Shown here one piece after another: positions 36,916-46,195 of a DNA stretch of 64,000 nucleotides. The stretch is from Gimesia chilikensis (GTDB lineage Bacteria; Planctomycetota; Planctomycetia; Planctomycetales; Planctomycetaceae). Position 1 is the first letter of the stretch. Every line of letters starts with the position of its first letter. A program made the position numbers and the translations under genes. The notes under the pieces are model-generated. The model saw only the letters and a list, made by a program, of their open reading frames with translations. It did no database searches and was not told the origin of the DNA. The stretch is from contig NZ_CP036266.1 in the NCBI RefSeq assembly GCF_007744075.1, positions 1,451,001-1,515,000 on the forward strand, given 5' to 3'.

Positions 36916-38340
36916 CTATTTTCCATTGCGGACCTTCTCGACCTGTCGCTGGGCACTCTCGACGATTTTGTCTTCAATTTCGTCGGACCAGCGGTTGGCG
37001 GGCATTCCATAGACGGCCATCGATGTGTTGCCTTCGTAGCCCCAGCGGGATGACTTGCGGGGAGGCACGTCTTCTTCCAGAACACGGAGAGAAGGAGTAT
37101 AGGCCATCACATCGTTACAGTAGCCTGCGATCCAGGTACTGTCGCCAAACATCTTTTTCATTCCCAGGGCGTAGTCGACGACAACCTCACCACCGATGGT
37201 GATCCAGAGCTGTCGCTTGCCCATCAGCCAGACCTGAACCGGGAAGGGATAGGAGGTCCGGAACGGTTTACCCGAGTTGAGTTGCTTGAGCAGGCGGGCG
37301 CCCCAGCGGTTACGATAGTTATTCTGATTTCCGGCAGCGAGTGTTTCGAGTTCTTCTTTTGTGGGAGCGTCACCCAGTTTGATGTCGACAATTTCGATTT
37401 CGGTTTTCAGTATGGGATCGAGTTCGACCATCGGCAGTCGGACGGTATCGGCGACGGCATGAGCCAGCCGGGAACCATAAGACTGAGCCAACTCCATTGT
37501 TCGGCGGGGCAGTGGGTTCTGGTCAGCACCACAGCCCATATAGAACATGGCGGTCACACCAGGGAACATGGCTTCGAGGTCGTACTGAGCGAAGCCTGCG
37601 TAGTCACCACACCACTGCTGAATTCCCAGAGTGGTGTTGTGACAGGCGTAGCCGAACACGATGGTTTTCAGCTTACCGTTTTTATCTTTCACGGCCAGAA
37701 TCGGGACGCTGTGATCGATGGGGCCTTTCAGTTTTCCTTCTTTTCGCAGTTTGGGAACATCGGCTTCCATATTGTTGCGGCGGTTCACTGCGAAACTGGT
37801 ATGGCCTTCGCCGGTCCAGAGGCTTGCGGGCTCCAGATTCTTGATTGCGGTGGTGACGGCATCGACGAGTTTCTGTTCCAACTGCGTGGAATACTTGTTG
37901 ACCTTTGCGATCTGTTCTTTATTCAAAGGGTAGATGTCATGCAGAGCGCCGCGTAAGACAGGGCCACAGTGGGTGTGGGATGCATTGAGCATGATCTGGC
38001 TGCGATCGAGATCGAATTTTTTCTTTAGTGCAGCACAGACATTGTTGTAGATCGACTGGGGGATTCCCAGGGTGTCGGTCGACACGATCACGCCACGATG
38101 TCCGTCGTGTGCTTCAATCACCAGTACTTTGAGCCAGAGGTCATGGATCTTTCCATCAGCCGGTTTGGTGCGACCACCATAGCCAGCCATCCAGAGATCT
38201 TCCTGCGGGGTGATCACAGCACTGGCAGAACCGGCTTTCCAGAGTGCCTCGTCAGCGTAACTCTTTGGAGTTTGTGAAAGACAGACACAGGAAATCAACA
38301 AAAGTAGAATGCCGGCGCGAAACTGCGTTAGATAATGCAT
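36916..38340 (-). CDS. Neutral/alkaline ceramidase N-terminal-domain protein, exported
   Basis: 474 residues with a signal peptide (GILLLLISCVCLS, cleavage near YADEA). The body matches the planctomycete group of neutral/alkaline non-lysosomal ceramidase-like proteins: GSASAVITPQEDLWMAGYGG, the metal-site-like NASHTHCGP, YACHNTTLG and MGCGADQNP. Zinc-dependent ceramidases hydrolyse N-acyl-sphingosine, but the planctomycete members lack a proven substrate and this protein is shorter than the ~650-residue ceramidases, lacking the C-terminal domain. Expected location: periplasm. It is transcribed alone, divergent from the DUF1570-like gene. Confidence 0.87.
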   Translation of the reverse strand: MHYLTQFRAGILLLLISCVCLSQTPKSYADEALWKAGSASAVITPQEDLWMAGYGGRTKPADGKIHDLWLKVLVIEAHDGHRGVIVSTDTLGIPQSIYNNVCAALKKKFDLDRSQIMLNASHTHCGPVLRGALHDIYPLNKEQIAKVNKYSTQLEQKLVDAVTTAIKNLEPASLWTGEGHTSFAVNRRNNMEADVPKLRKEGKLKGPIDHSVPILAVKDKNGKLKTIVFGYACHNTTLGIQQWCGDYAGFAQYDLEAMFPGVTAMFYMGCGADQNPLPRRTMELAQSYGSRLAHAVADTVRLPMVELDPILKTEIEIVDIKLGDAPTKEELETLAAGNQNNYRNRWGARLLKQLNSGKPFRTSYPFPVQVWLMGKRQLWITIGGEVVVDYALGMKKMFGDSTWIAGYCNDVMAYTPSLRVLEEDVPPRKSSRWGYEGNTSMAVYGMPANRWSDEIEDKIVESAQRQVEKVRNGK

Positions 38341-38592
38341 GGAGAATCCCTCTTAACTCTGGGAGGTCGAAACAGAAGAAACTAAACCTTCTTTATAAAC
38401 GGTTTTCCCTCAGAGTAAAGGGGGTGGGGCCACATATCAAGCGATTGGGATGTGTTATCCCTCTTTTAGCAATGTAAATTGTTTCAGGTCGAATACGTGT
38501 TAGAATGGTATGAACACATCATAAAACTCTGTTGTGTGGTGAAGAAATCAGTTGAATTGTCGGAGCTGAGATCAGAGGGAGGAAGATTGTCT

Positions 38593-39861
38593 GTGTCAGG
38601 ACTTTTGCATATCTGTAAGCCACTTATCGTCTGTTTGACTCTCTGCTGTTCCTGCCTGTGGCTCGGCGGTGGAACACAGCTGGCAGCCCAGGGAACTCAG
38701 GTTCGAAGTGGATCGACTACCACAGAGCCCCGCGATTACCGCTCGAAAAATTTCCTGATTCATACCGACCTCTCTCCGGATGAAGCCCAGGATTTACTGG
38801 CACGGCTGGAAAAAATGCTCGTGATTATTTCGGCGTACTGGGCCAGTCCGAATCGCAGCGTGATTGAGTGCTATGTAGTGAAAGATCTGGCAAACTGGCC
38901 GTCAGGGAGTCTGCACCCGGTCGGATTGCAATCGATTTCAGGAGGTGGAGGTGTCACTATCAGTCATGCGCGCTATCGGGGAGGGCGTCTGGTTCAGTCG
39001 AAATCTGTCGTCTATGCCGTCGCTGAACGGGGGACGCCCCAGCACGAGGCCGTGCACGCGTATTGTGCTCAGAACTTTGGGCATACCGGGCCTGTGTGGT
39101 ACAGCGAGGGAATGGCAGAGATGGGCAATAACTGGAAAGAAGTGCCTAAGAAGGGACAGCCTCTATCGGTGAACTGCGAGCGCTATGTCGTGGATTACAT
39201 CAAGAACAGTGAGCCCAAAAGTCTGAACGAGATTGTCAATTCGAAAGAGACCACCGGTGATTCCTGGGAGAATTACTGCTGGCGGTGGGCGTTGTGTCAT
39301 CTGCTGGCCACGAACCCGAATTATGCGAATCGTTTTCGTCCCCTGGGGCTGGGGTTGTTAATGAAGAAGCCGGTTTCATTCAACCAGACCTACGGATCGA
39401 TGGCACGCGAAATCTCGTTTGAGTATCTGTTTTTCCTGGAGCATTTCGATCAGGGATATCGTTGTGACCTGTGCCAGTGGGACTGGAAAACGAAATTCCG
39501 CAAACCCAATTCGGTTCGCCCGCAGACTTCAAAGATCGAAGCCCGACAGGGCTGGCAAGCGTCGCATGTGCTGGTGGAGGAAGGGCAGGAGTATGAAGTC
39601 TCAACCGAGGGAGACTGGAAGGTCCGCGAGGAAGACGAACCTGTGACCGCGAAAGGGAATGCAGACGGACGGGGTATGCTGGTCGGAGCCGTGCTGCTGG
39701 AAAATGACAGTGATGAATATGAACTCAGTGAAGAATTCGAACTGGGTGAAGCGGGGCGATTTCAGGCCCCGGCCAGTGGCAAGCTGTACCTCCGCTGTCG
39801 CGATGCCTGGCATGAACTGGCAGATAACAGCGGTAAGGTCATTGTGAAGATCGGCGAGTGA
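38593..39861 (+). CDS. DUF1570-like exported metallopeptidase with C-terminal beta domain
   Basis: 422 residues from GTG 38593, chosen because GGAGG lies 10 bases upstream and a signal peptide follows (PLIVCLTLCCSCLWLGGG). A TTG at 38479 would add 38 unlikely residues. The middle holds the zinc motif HEAVH (residues ~151-155) and, 17 residues later, YSEGMAE, a gluzincin (peptidase MA-like) arrangement. The last ~110 residues (IEARQGWQASHVLVEEGQEY, EYELSEEFELGE) resemble a LecA-like or other sugar-binding beta-sandwich. This suggests an exported peptidase with a binding module; the substrate is unknown. Confidence 0.78.
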   Translation: MSGLLHICKPLIVCLTLCCSCLWLGGGTQLAAQGTQVRSGSTTTEPRDYRSKNFLIHTDLSPDEAQDLLARLEKMLVIISAYWASPNRSVIECYVVKDLANWPSGSLHPVGLQSISGGGGVTISHARYRGGRLVQSKSVVYAVAERGTPQHEAVHAYCAQNFGHTGPVWYSEGMAEMGNNWKEVPKKGQPLSVNCERYVVDYIKNSEPKSLNEIVNSKETTGDSWENYCWRWALCHLLATNPNYANRFRPLGLGLLMKKPVSFNQTYGSMAREISFEYLFFLEHFDQGYRCDLCQWDWKTKFRKPNSVRPQTSKIEARQGWQASHVLVEEGQEYEVSTEGDWKVREEDEPVTAKGNADGRGMLVGAVLLENDSDEYELSEEFELGEAGRFQAPASGKLYLRCRDAWHELADNSGKVIVKIGE

Positions 39862-39882
39862 TAGCGGAATAGACTTTAAACT

Positions 39883-41781
39883 TCAGTCTTCATTCTCCCG
39901 TAACTGATTGATGACCCGCTCTTCAAATTCAAGTCCCTTCCGCATTGCTTCTGCAGGATCCGTTGAAAGAGGGAGACCATATCTACGAGCAATGGGCACA
40001 AACGTAAATGGGTCGGCAAAGATAAAAGAGGCGATCTGGCCCCCACTTTGCTCAGTGATAAAGCGTTCTGGTCGTCCGGTGGTTTCCAATGCGAAGTTGA
40101 TCAGCCGCACGATTGCCTCGACATCGTACCAGTCTCCATAATTTTCAGCCCCCGTGCGATAAAGTCGATTCTCCAGCACAAATTGAACTGTATACGGGGC
40201 GTCGAAATCCTCTTCATTTTTGCTATGCCAGTACTCAACGGGCCATTGGGGGGTAAATTTTCCTTTAGAAGCATTGGCAAAATCCAGAATCAAACGATCG
40301 TGACGACAGGGGATCTTACTGGTTTCGGCGTCGAACATCACCACGATGCCTTCCAGGACTAGAGCAGAGTAGAGTGAGTCTGGATTGGATGGATCGAACA
40401 GATCAGTATCCTCGCTTCGGTTTCCAGCTTCATTTATTTTTTTAATCAGTTCATCCGGGCTGGTCTTTATAACGCCAGAGATATGTAATTCTTTGAGCGC
40501 TGAGTGCAGGTTTAATCCTTCAAGTTTCCATCTGGCTCTCATGCGGGCCTGATCTGTAAGTTGATCCAGATGTTCCCGGACAAATTGCTCTCCCCGGTTG
40601 CCGAATTTGAGGAGACAAAGGCGCAGGACCTCGGTGTCTAAAACATCTTCTGATTTTTGCGTCCATTCCTCGATGATCGGGATGATCTGATCATAATCCT
40701 GCTCAGTAGCATAAGTCTGAAGCAGACGCATTGTACTGTATCCGGGGCCTTCCTGTTTGATGTGACTGGTCAATAAGTCCAGTGCCTGATCGGGTTGCAG
40801 TCTGGCAAGTGCACCGATTGCATAGGTACGACTGACAGGGTCTTTTGCATTGTTCAGAATCTCTTTCAGTACCGGGATCGCTGCCTTGTTTGCAGATTTT
40901 GCCAGGCACTCAACAAGTATCTGGTCATTTCGCTGTTCGGGAAACTGCAGAGTGTAGTCATACAGGGCCTGTTTAACAGGACCCGATATTTCTGGATCAG
41001 GATTTTCAATTAACTGTTCGAAAGCGTAACCTGTCCATTGTGAGAATTCCTCTGGCTTGTCCTGAAGCACATGTGGCAACAATGCCTTGACGGCCTGCTG
41101 TGTGGTGGCAATTTCGGCCAGTTCCATAGCAACCGGTTCCGGATCTGTCAGTTTCCCGGCTTCCAGAAGAGCGGTCAGCCTGTCTTCTGTTCCTGGAATT
41201 TTGCGATAGATACAAAGTTCCGCCGCTGCCAGGATGATCTCCTGGTCTGCGGTATCCAGTTGAGCAAGCAGTATGCTGGTACGTTCTGGAGAAGAAAAAT
41301 CCAGGTTCAGATTCCATTCACGCAGGCTTTTCAAAGCAGCCAGCCGTAATTCTTTCGAATCCGAATTCAGAGAATTAAACAGGAACTTTTCACCTCTGGT
41401 ATCCCCCAGAAGGATCAGTTGTTCTGCAGCTTTTGTTCGTCCTTTGGCGGTCAGTGATTCATTATCGAGGAGAGCGCTTAGATCGGCAATCGCCTGTTGT
41501 TTGCGTTGTTGCAGGGCAAACTCGTGTTCTGAAAAGATCCATTCACCCTGGGAGATGTTATTAATCGCCTGTCGATAAAGTTCTGCGAGTTCATTCTCGA
41601 AGATTTCCCTGCATCGCTGGATTTCATCAGAATCATCCAAGACCACAGGAGTACGACTAACCCGGGCTGGGGCATCGGGAGAGCGGGATTGATAATAGAT
41701 CAAGTTGTCATCTCTGTTACATCCGCAGAGAGAGGTGACGAGAAGAATTGGGAAAAATACTGAGACCATTTTTGGCTTCAT
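39883..41781 (-). CDS. HEAT-repeat lipoprotein
   Basis: 632 residues from ATG 41781 (alternatives ATG 41793 and GTG 41799). The signal peptide ends in the lipobox SLCGC, so it should be a lipid-anchored envelope protein. Residues ~90-420 form helical repeats of HEAT/PBS type (KELRLAALKSLREWNL, KAAIPVLKEILNNAKDPVSR, TYAIGALARLQPDQALDLL). The C-terminal ~200 residues form a different, acidic domain (LYSALVLEGIVVMFDAETSK, RLILDFANASKGKF) that I do not recognise. HEAT repeats usually bind other proteins. Its stop lies 21 bp from the convergent DUF1570-like gene's stop. Confidence 0.8.
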   Translation of the reverse strand: MKPKMVSVFFPILLVTSLCGCNRDDNLIYYQSRSPDAPARVSRTPVVLDDSDEIQRCREIFENELAELYRQAINNISQGEWIFSEHEFALQQRKQQAIADLSALLDNESLTAKGRTKAAEQLILLGDTRGEKFLFNSLNSDSKELRLAALKSLREWNLNLDFSSPERTSILLAQLDTADQEIILAAAELCIYRKIPGTEDRLTALLEAGKLTDPEPVAMELAEIATTQQAVKALLPHVLQDKPEEFSQWTGYAFEQLIENPDPEISGPVKQALYDYTLQFPEQRNDQILVECLAKSANKAAIPVLKEILNNAKDPVSRTYAIGALARLQPDQALDLLTSHIKQEGPGYSTMRLLQTYATEQDYDQIIPIIEEWTQKSEDVLDTEVLRLCLLKFGNRGEQFVREHLDQLTDQARMRARWKLEGLNLHSALKELHISGVIKTSPDELIKKINEAGNRSEDTDLFDPSNPDSLYSALVLEGIVVMFDAETSKIPCRHDRLILDFANASKGKFTPQWPVEYWHSKNEEDFDAPYTVQFVLENRLYRTGAENYGDWYDVEAIVRLINFALETTGRPERFITEQSGGQIASFIFADPFTFVPIARRYGLPLSTDPAEAMRKGLEFEERVINQLRENED

Positions 41782-41949
41782 ATGCAGGTCCATCCCCACA
41801 GAAGTGTTTTTGTACGCAACCAGAATTGAAGATAAAAGTGCCTGCTGGGCAATTGTACCCGACGGGGTTGTTCAAAGGAAACCACTGTAAGGTAGAGGCT
41901 GTGTCCTGTCGGAAAAATACCCTGTGGCACGTATTCGGATCGAGTTATG

Positions 41950-41968
41950 ATCTGAGTGTCACTCAGAT
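41950..41968. repeat. 19-bp near-perfect palindrome across a stop codon
   Basis: ATCTGAGTG and CACTCAGAT flank a single T; the dyad overlaps the TGA stop of the GT87-like gene (41963-41965). There is no T-run in either direction, so it looks more like a protein-binding dyad or mRNA end structure than a terminator. Confidence 0.4.
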
Positions 41969-43330
41969 TGATTCAACCGTCTGGCTGGCCTGCTCTTCTT
42001 CGAGTTCAGGCAGTGGCCAGAGCATGACGATGCTGAGCAGCAGGGCGTAACACTGGTAGGAGAGCGCCGTGAGTGATTGCCAGGGTTGGGCGACCATGCC
42101 TCCCTGTTCCCAGGGCGTGGCACCGGATCCCGGCGCTGTCTGTTGTTGCGAGATCAACAGTGCCCAGGTAAGACGGGGGCTGATTGCCAGAGCGATGATC
42201 AGCAGGTTGACCAGCCAGCGTTTTCCCGAATAAGGGGTATACATGGTGAGCAACAGCCCAATCGGCAGGAGCAGAATGATGAAGTAGTGATGCCAGGTGG
42301 TGGGTGTCATCAGCAGCATTGCGACGATTGTAATCCCGAAGGCCTGGTCGTCGAAATTCGCGTTGCGCGTCCTCCAGGCAGCCAGTCCGGCGATGGATGT
42401 CACAGCGATCCAGGAAGACCAGACCGCGAATTTCAACAGTGCGGGGGAATCGACAACCGGTAGTACGCTGTCAGACGACTGTTCGAACAGTCGTTCCCAG
42501 AATGCCAGCAGCGAAGCATTGCCCCAGTTGTTCGTTACATCAGAGAGAGAAGGCAATACGACCGAGAGATAATCGCGATAGGCGTCGATTCCGATCAGTC
42601 CGATGGTGAGAAGAGTAACCAGCCCCAGAGAGAGTGTTCCCCCCAACAGGGCGCGGAAGTCGCGACGGACCAGAAAATAGAGAAACAGGTACGCCGGATA
42701 GATTTTGACTGCTGTTGCCAGACCAAGACAGCTGCCGGCCAGGAGTGATTTGCCGCTACGACCGGTTTTCCAGGCACCGACGATGAGCAATCCCAGTAGA
42801 AGATTGGGCTGTCCCTGGATCAGGGTCTGCTGCAGGGGATCGGTGGCGAGCAGGAGTGTGAGCAGGGCCAGAGTCGTCCAGAAGGTCATCTGAATCTTCA
42901 ATCCCTCTACAATCCAGTAGAGCGAGAGAGCAAGCAGACCCAGGGCGGTCAGGTTCCAGGCCAGCTGTGCTTCCTGGTAACTGAGCCAGGCAAAAGGGAC
43001 CGCGATCAGGTTGGCAGACGGGGGGTGTGTATTGTAGTGGTCAAAAAAGGCACCCGGAGTTGAGAGCTTAAGATTCAGATGTTTTTCCAGTGCCAGTTCC
43101 TGATCCAGATAAACGGGCTGACCAGTCAGGCGGTTCTGGACCGACGCCCATTCCTTGAAGAAATCGAAGACCTGGCCATCGGCGGGTCTCAGAGCGGCGA
43201 TATATCCGGGCGCAAAGACCAACAGGGCACACAGGAAAAGAATGACCCACAATATTTTTCTTGCAGCTGGCCAGTGATTCTGTTGAGCGACGACTGTTTC
43301 AGACACGAGGGACTCCACAAACAGGGACAT
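41963..43330 (-). CDS. GT87-like (DUF2029) integral membrane glycosyltransferase
   Basis: 455 residues with about ten hydrophobic segments. The N-terminal region has VFDFFKEWASVQNRLTGQPVY and YNTHPPSANLIAVPFAWLSY, which match the polyprenyl-phosphate-mannose-dependent GT87/DUF2029 family, where the aspartate-bearing first periplasmic loop is catalytic. QGQPNLLLGLLIVGAW and the middle KIYPAYLFLYFLVRR are also typical. Members transfer sugars from polyprenyl-linked donors on the outer face of the inner membrane. The acceptor is unknown. It is transcribed alone; a 163-bp gap follows before the lipoprotein gene. Confidence 0.85.
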   Translation of the reverse strand: MSLFVESLVSETVVAQQNHWPAARKILWVILFLCALLVFAPGYIAALRPADGQVFDFFKEWASVQNRLTGQPVYLDQELALEKHLNLKLSTPGAFFDHYNTHPPSANLIAVPFAWLSYQEAQLAWNLTALGLLALSLYWIVEGLKIQMTFWTTLALLTLLLATDPLQQTLIQGQPNLLLGLLIVGAWKTGRSGKSLLAGSCLGLATAVKIYPAYLFLYFLVRRDFRALLGGTLSLGLVTLLTIGLIGIDAYRDYLSVVLPSLSDVTNNWGNASLLAFWERLFEQSSDSVLPVVDSPALLKFAVWSSWIAVTSIAGLAAWRTRNANFDDQAFGITIVAMLLMTPTTWHHYFIILLLPIGLLLTMYTPYSGKRWLVNLLIIALAISPRLTWALLISQQQTAPGSGATPWEQGGMVAQPWQSLTALSYQCYALLLSIVMLWPLPELEEEQASQTVESI

Positions 43331-43509
43331 AATACGGTGCGCATCAAGATCCTGTTGTTATGGGGTTTGGCGGGTTCTCAGTCCGGAGACTGACTGCCGG
43401 TCATTAAACTATGTGTCGCCCCCTGATGTCCAGTGCAGGTCGGGATTTCGTAGAGATTTCCCGATTGGATGTGAAGTGAAGTAGATGAGTGCCGTGTCCG
43501 TATCAGGTC

Positions 43510-44904
43510 TTAATCCGATTTGACTGCTTCAAGCGGAGAGATCAGGCTGTCATGATCCTGATCGAGACGGTCGAAGGCGGCTGGGGGACCGGTGAATTCA
43601 CGGCGTGAAACGTCTCCGTCCCGGTTGCGGTCCATCAGGTTGAACCATTCCACATCGGAAGTCGTCGTCTTTCCCAGTTGATCCGGGTAACCCTGGCTGA
43701 CCACGAATAGTACGACATGCGGGACCAACTGAAGATCAACGTGACTGCCGGTAGTACATCCCGCCGCTTTCAGATTCTGCCAGATGTTCCTCAGTTCGCG
43801 AATGGAAAGTCCCGCATCGTGGTTCGTATCCAGCAGTTCAAATAACCCTCCGCCAGAGTAAATGCTGATCAGCAGCTGGCCGTGAATCAGTCGCTGTTGT
43901 AGTTGTAGCCATTGATCAATTTCATCCTGCGAGAGCACGCCGTTCCCGTTCCGGTCTCCCAGGGGAGTCAGCCAGGCGCGAGAGGGACGCCGATTTCGTG
44001 AGCGTTGTTCTTGTTCGGCTTGTGGTGGATCGGGATCTGCGTTAGCAATTTCCTCACGCAATTGAGAAAAAAGTTCGTTGAGGGGGCCGGGGATGCTCCA
44101 GCTTTCAAAACGTATTTTGGGAGTTGTGAAGTTTAGTCGCTGGTCGGAGATGTGGTCGGTCACAGAGAGCTGCCAGACCGAATGATTCTCCGATTTGACT
44201 TCAACTTGTGAGTTCTGTCGGCTCAGGGTGAGATCGGATTTACCTGTTGGTGTCAGGGAGACTTCGTGTCCTGCCTTGAGAGCATGTGCGGCCCAGCTGC
44301 CGGGATAGGTTGCATTCGGGATCAGTTCACCGACGCCGATGAGCTCATCATCGTTCGTATCAAGTCTGCGGAGAACCGTTTCTGCCCGTTGGAGTTCCAC
44401 TTCGGAAAGCTGGTGGTCTTGATCTGTGTCGAGAGTCTGAAGCAGGGCCTGCGTCAAAGCTGAGGTATGTGGCAGAGTACCTGTGCCGATCTGAAGTTGC
44501 CCCGCACCATGGCGTAGATAATAGTTTCGAAGTTGTGTCTTCGTACATTTCTGAGAAGAATTTTTTACGATTTCACTCAGCGATGTAATCGCGGCGACGG
44601 GGGGCGTGAATGCATTTCCCAGTGAAAGACGGACGGCGCGGGCGGAGGGGACCAGTTTGATTTCGTTTTCAGTGAGCACTCCATCCTGGTTGGTGTCAGC
44701 AAAATCAAAAATGGCATCGAAGGTTCCGGACCAGTAGACATCGAAAGGTTGTCCATCGATGGTGACTGGAATCTCAATCGTACTAGTATGACCAGCTCCC
44801 TGCAATTTCAGAACAGTGGTGGCCTGTCCCGGCTGCGTCTGTCCCGCCTGAAGTTCAATTCCGGCTGACCAGAGAGCGAATGTGAGGATCAATGCGGTTC
44901 TCAT
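43510..44904 (-). CDS. Exported EF-hand protein with seven calcium-binding-type loops
   Basis: 464 residues with a short signal peptide (MRTALILTFALWSAGIELQ). Seven loops fit the EF-hand pattern D-x-[DN]-x-[DN]-...-E: DTNQDGVLTENE, DTDQDHQLSEVE, DTNDDELIGVGE, DRNGNGVLSQDE, DTNHDAGLSIRE, DRNRDGDVSRRE and DQDHDSLISPLE. A central beta-rich region (~residues 200-290) separates loops 3 and 4. Such proteins bind calcium outside the cytoplasm. It overlaps the DUF1501 gene by 4 bp and ends a five-gene operon of planctomycete envelope families. The function is unknown; a calcium-dependent partner of the DUF1501/DUF1549 pair is an inference. Confidence 0.88.
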   Translation of the reverse strand: MRTALILTFALWSAGIELQAGQTQPGQATTVLKLQGAGHTSTIEIPVTIDGQPFDVYWSGTFDAIFDFADTNQDGVLTENEIKLVPSARAVRLSLGNAFTPPVAAITSLSEIVKNSSQKCTKTQLRNYYLRHGAGQLQIGTGTLPHTSALTQALLQTLDTDQDHQLSEVELQRAETVLRRLDTNDDELIGVGELIPNATYPGSWAAHALKAGHEVSLTPTGKSDLTLSRQNSQVEVKSENHSVWQLSVTDHISDQRLNFTTPKIRFESWSIPGPLNELFSQLREEIANADPDPPQAEQEQRSRNRRPSRAWLTPLGDRNGNGVLSQDEIDQWLQLQQRLIHGQLLISIYSGGGLFELLDTNHDAGLSIRELRNIWQNLKAAGCTTGSHVDLQLVPHVVLFVVSQGYPDQLGKTTTSDVEWFNLMDRNRDGDVSRREFTGPPAAFDRLDQDHDSLISPLEAVKSD

Positions 44905-46178
44905 AGTAATTCCTCAAGGGGAGTGCCATCTGGATCTGCCAGTCGGATCGGGCGTCCGACGTTGGACATATTCTGTTTACGGGGATCGAGACCTACGCCT
45001 CGGAAAATGGTGGCCATGAGGTCTGCGGTGCGAGTGGGTTTCGACTTGATTTCAGCGCCATCAGCGCTGGTCTCTCCAATTACCTGACCACCTCGAATGC
45101 CGGCGCCGGCCAGCATCATGGCCCAGGAAGCTGGCCAGTGGTCCCGCCCATCCTGTCCGTTGATGCGCGGGGTGCGACCAAATTCACCCTGACAGACAAC
45201 CAGCGTATCTTTCAAAAGCCCCCGCTCGCGGAGATCGTTGAGGAGTGAGGTACAGCCACGATCCAGTTGTTGCGACAGTTCCTTGACGCGTTCAAAGTTA
45301 TTCGAATGCGTGTCCCAGCCGTTAAGGGATACTTCCACAAAGCTGACGCCCCGTTCCACGAGCCTGCGCGCCATCAGACAGCCCTGTCCAAATGAGCCGG
45401 AGCCGTAGGCTTCACGGACTGACGCCTGTTCTTCTTCCAGGTTGAAGACAGAAGCAGCCTGGGGATTCATGAGTCGCAGGGCTCTGTCGCGGGCAGAGTT
45501 GAGTGCATCTGTGACTACGGAAGTGGGCATGGTAGACAGAGACGCCAGTTCGGATTGCAGTTGCAGACGTTCTGCCTGCTGGTCTGGAGAGACCGGGGCG
45601 AGGTCCGCAACCTTCAGATCTGCATTGTCGGGGCCTCTGCGGCGACTGCGTCCACCGACGACAAAGGGGGCGAACTGCGGACCAAGAAATCCGCCGCCAC
45701 TGATGGCCGGTCGTCCTCCAATATGTACGTAAGCGGGAATATCGTTTTCGACATTAAACTCATGAGCCACCAGAGAGCCGAACGCTGGAAACTTGATCGC
45801 GCCCTGAGGTGTGTAACCCGTCATCGAGACGAAGCGGGCACGGGAGTGATCCCCTTCACGTGTTGACATGGAACGAATCAGGGAGAAGTCCGCTGCCTGG
45901 GCAGCCAGTCCGGGGAGATGCTCACTGATCTGCATTCCGGGAACTTTCGTATCAATTTTCCGGAAGGGGCCGCCGTTCTGGTTTCCGGGTTTGAGGTCCC
46001 AGAGGTCGATCGTGGAAGGGCCTCCGTTGAGCCAGATCAGAATTACTGATTTGGGTTTTTTCCCTGTGGCAGACGCGACATCGGCCAGAGCGGGGAGCCA
46101 GCTGGAAGTCGACCAGGCGGTGACTCCGAGGGCCATGTTTTTTAAAGCGGTCCGTCGTGAAAATGAATGGTTGACCAT
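44901..46178 (-). CDS. DUF1501 domain protein (Tat-exported, sulfatase-like fold)
   Basis: 425 residues. The twin-arginine signal is FSRRTALKNMALG. The DUF1501 domain is evident from VILIWLNGGPSTIDLWDLK, EHLPGLAAQAADFSLIRSM, GRTPRINGQDGRDHWPASWA and VIGETSADGAEI. DUF1501 proteins are related to alkaline-phosphatase/sulfatase enzymes but their reaction is unknown. In planctomycetes they nearly always follow a DUF1549/DUF1553 cytochrome-like protein, as here (17 bp gap). It overlaps the EF-hand gene. Expected location: periplasm. Confidence 0.95.
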   Translation of the reverse strand: MVNHSFSRRTALKNMALGVTAWSTSSWLPALADVASATGKKPKSVILIWLNGGPSTIDLWDLKPGNQNGGPFRKIDTKVPGMQISEHLPGLAAQAADFSLIRSMSTREGDHSRARFVSMTGYTPQGAIKFPAFGSLVAHEFNVENDIPAYVHIGGRPAISGGGFLGPQFAPFVVGGRSRRRGPDNADLKVADLAPVSPDQQAERLQLQSELASLSTMPTSVVTDALNSARDRALRLMNPQAASVFNLEEEQASVREAYGSGSFGQGCLMARRLVERGVSFVEVSLNGWDTHSNNFERVKELSQQLDRGCTSLLNDLRERGLLKDTLVVCQGEFGRTPRINGQDGRDHWPASWAMMLAGAGIRGGQVIGETSADGAEIKSKPTRTADLMATIFRGVGLDPRKQNMSNVGRPIRLADPDGTPLEELL

Positions 46179-46195
46179 AGGAAACTTCGCTTGTC

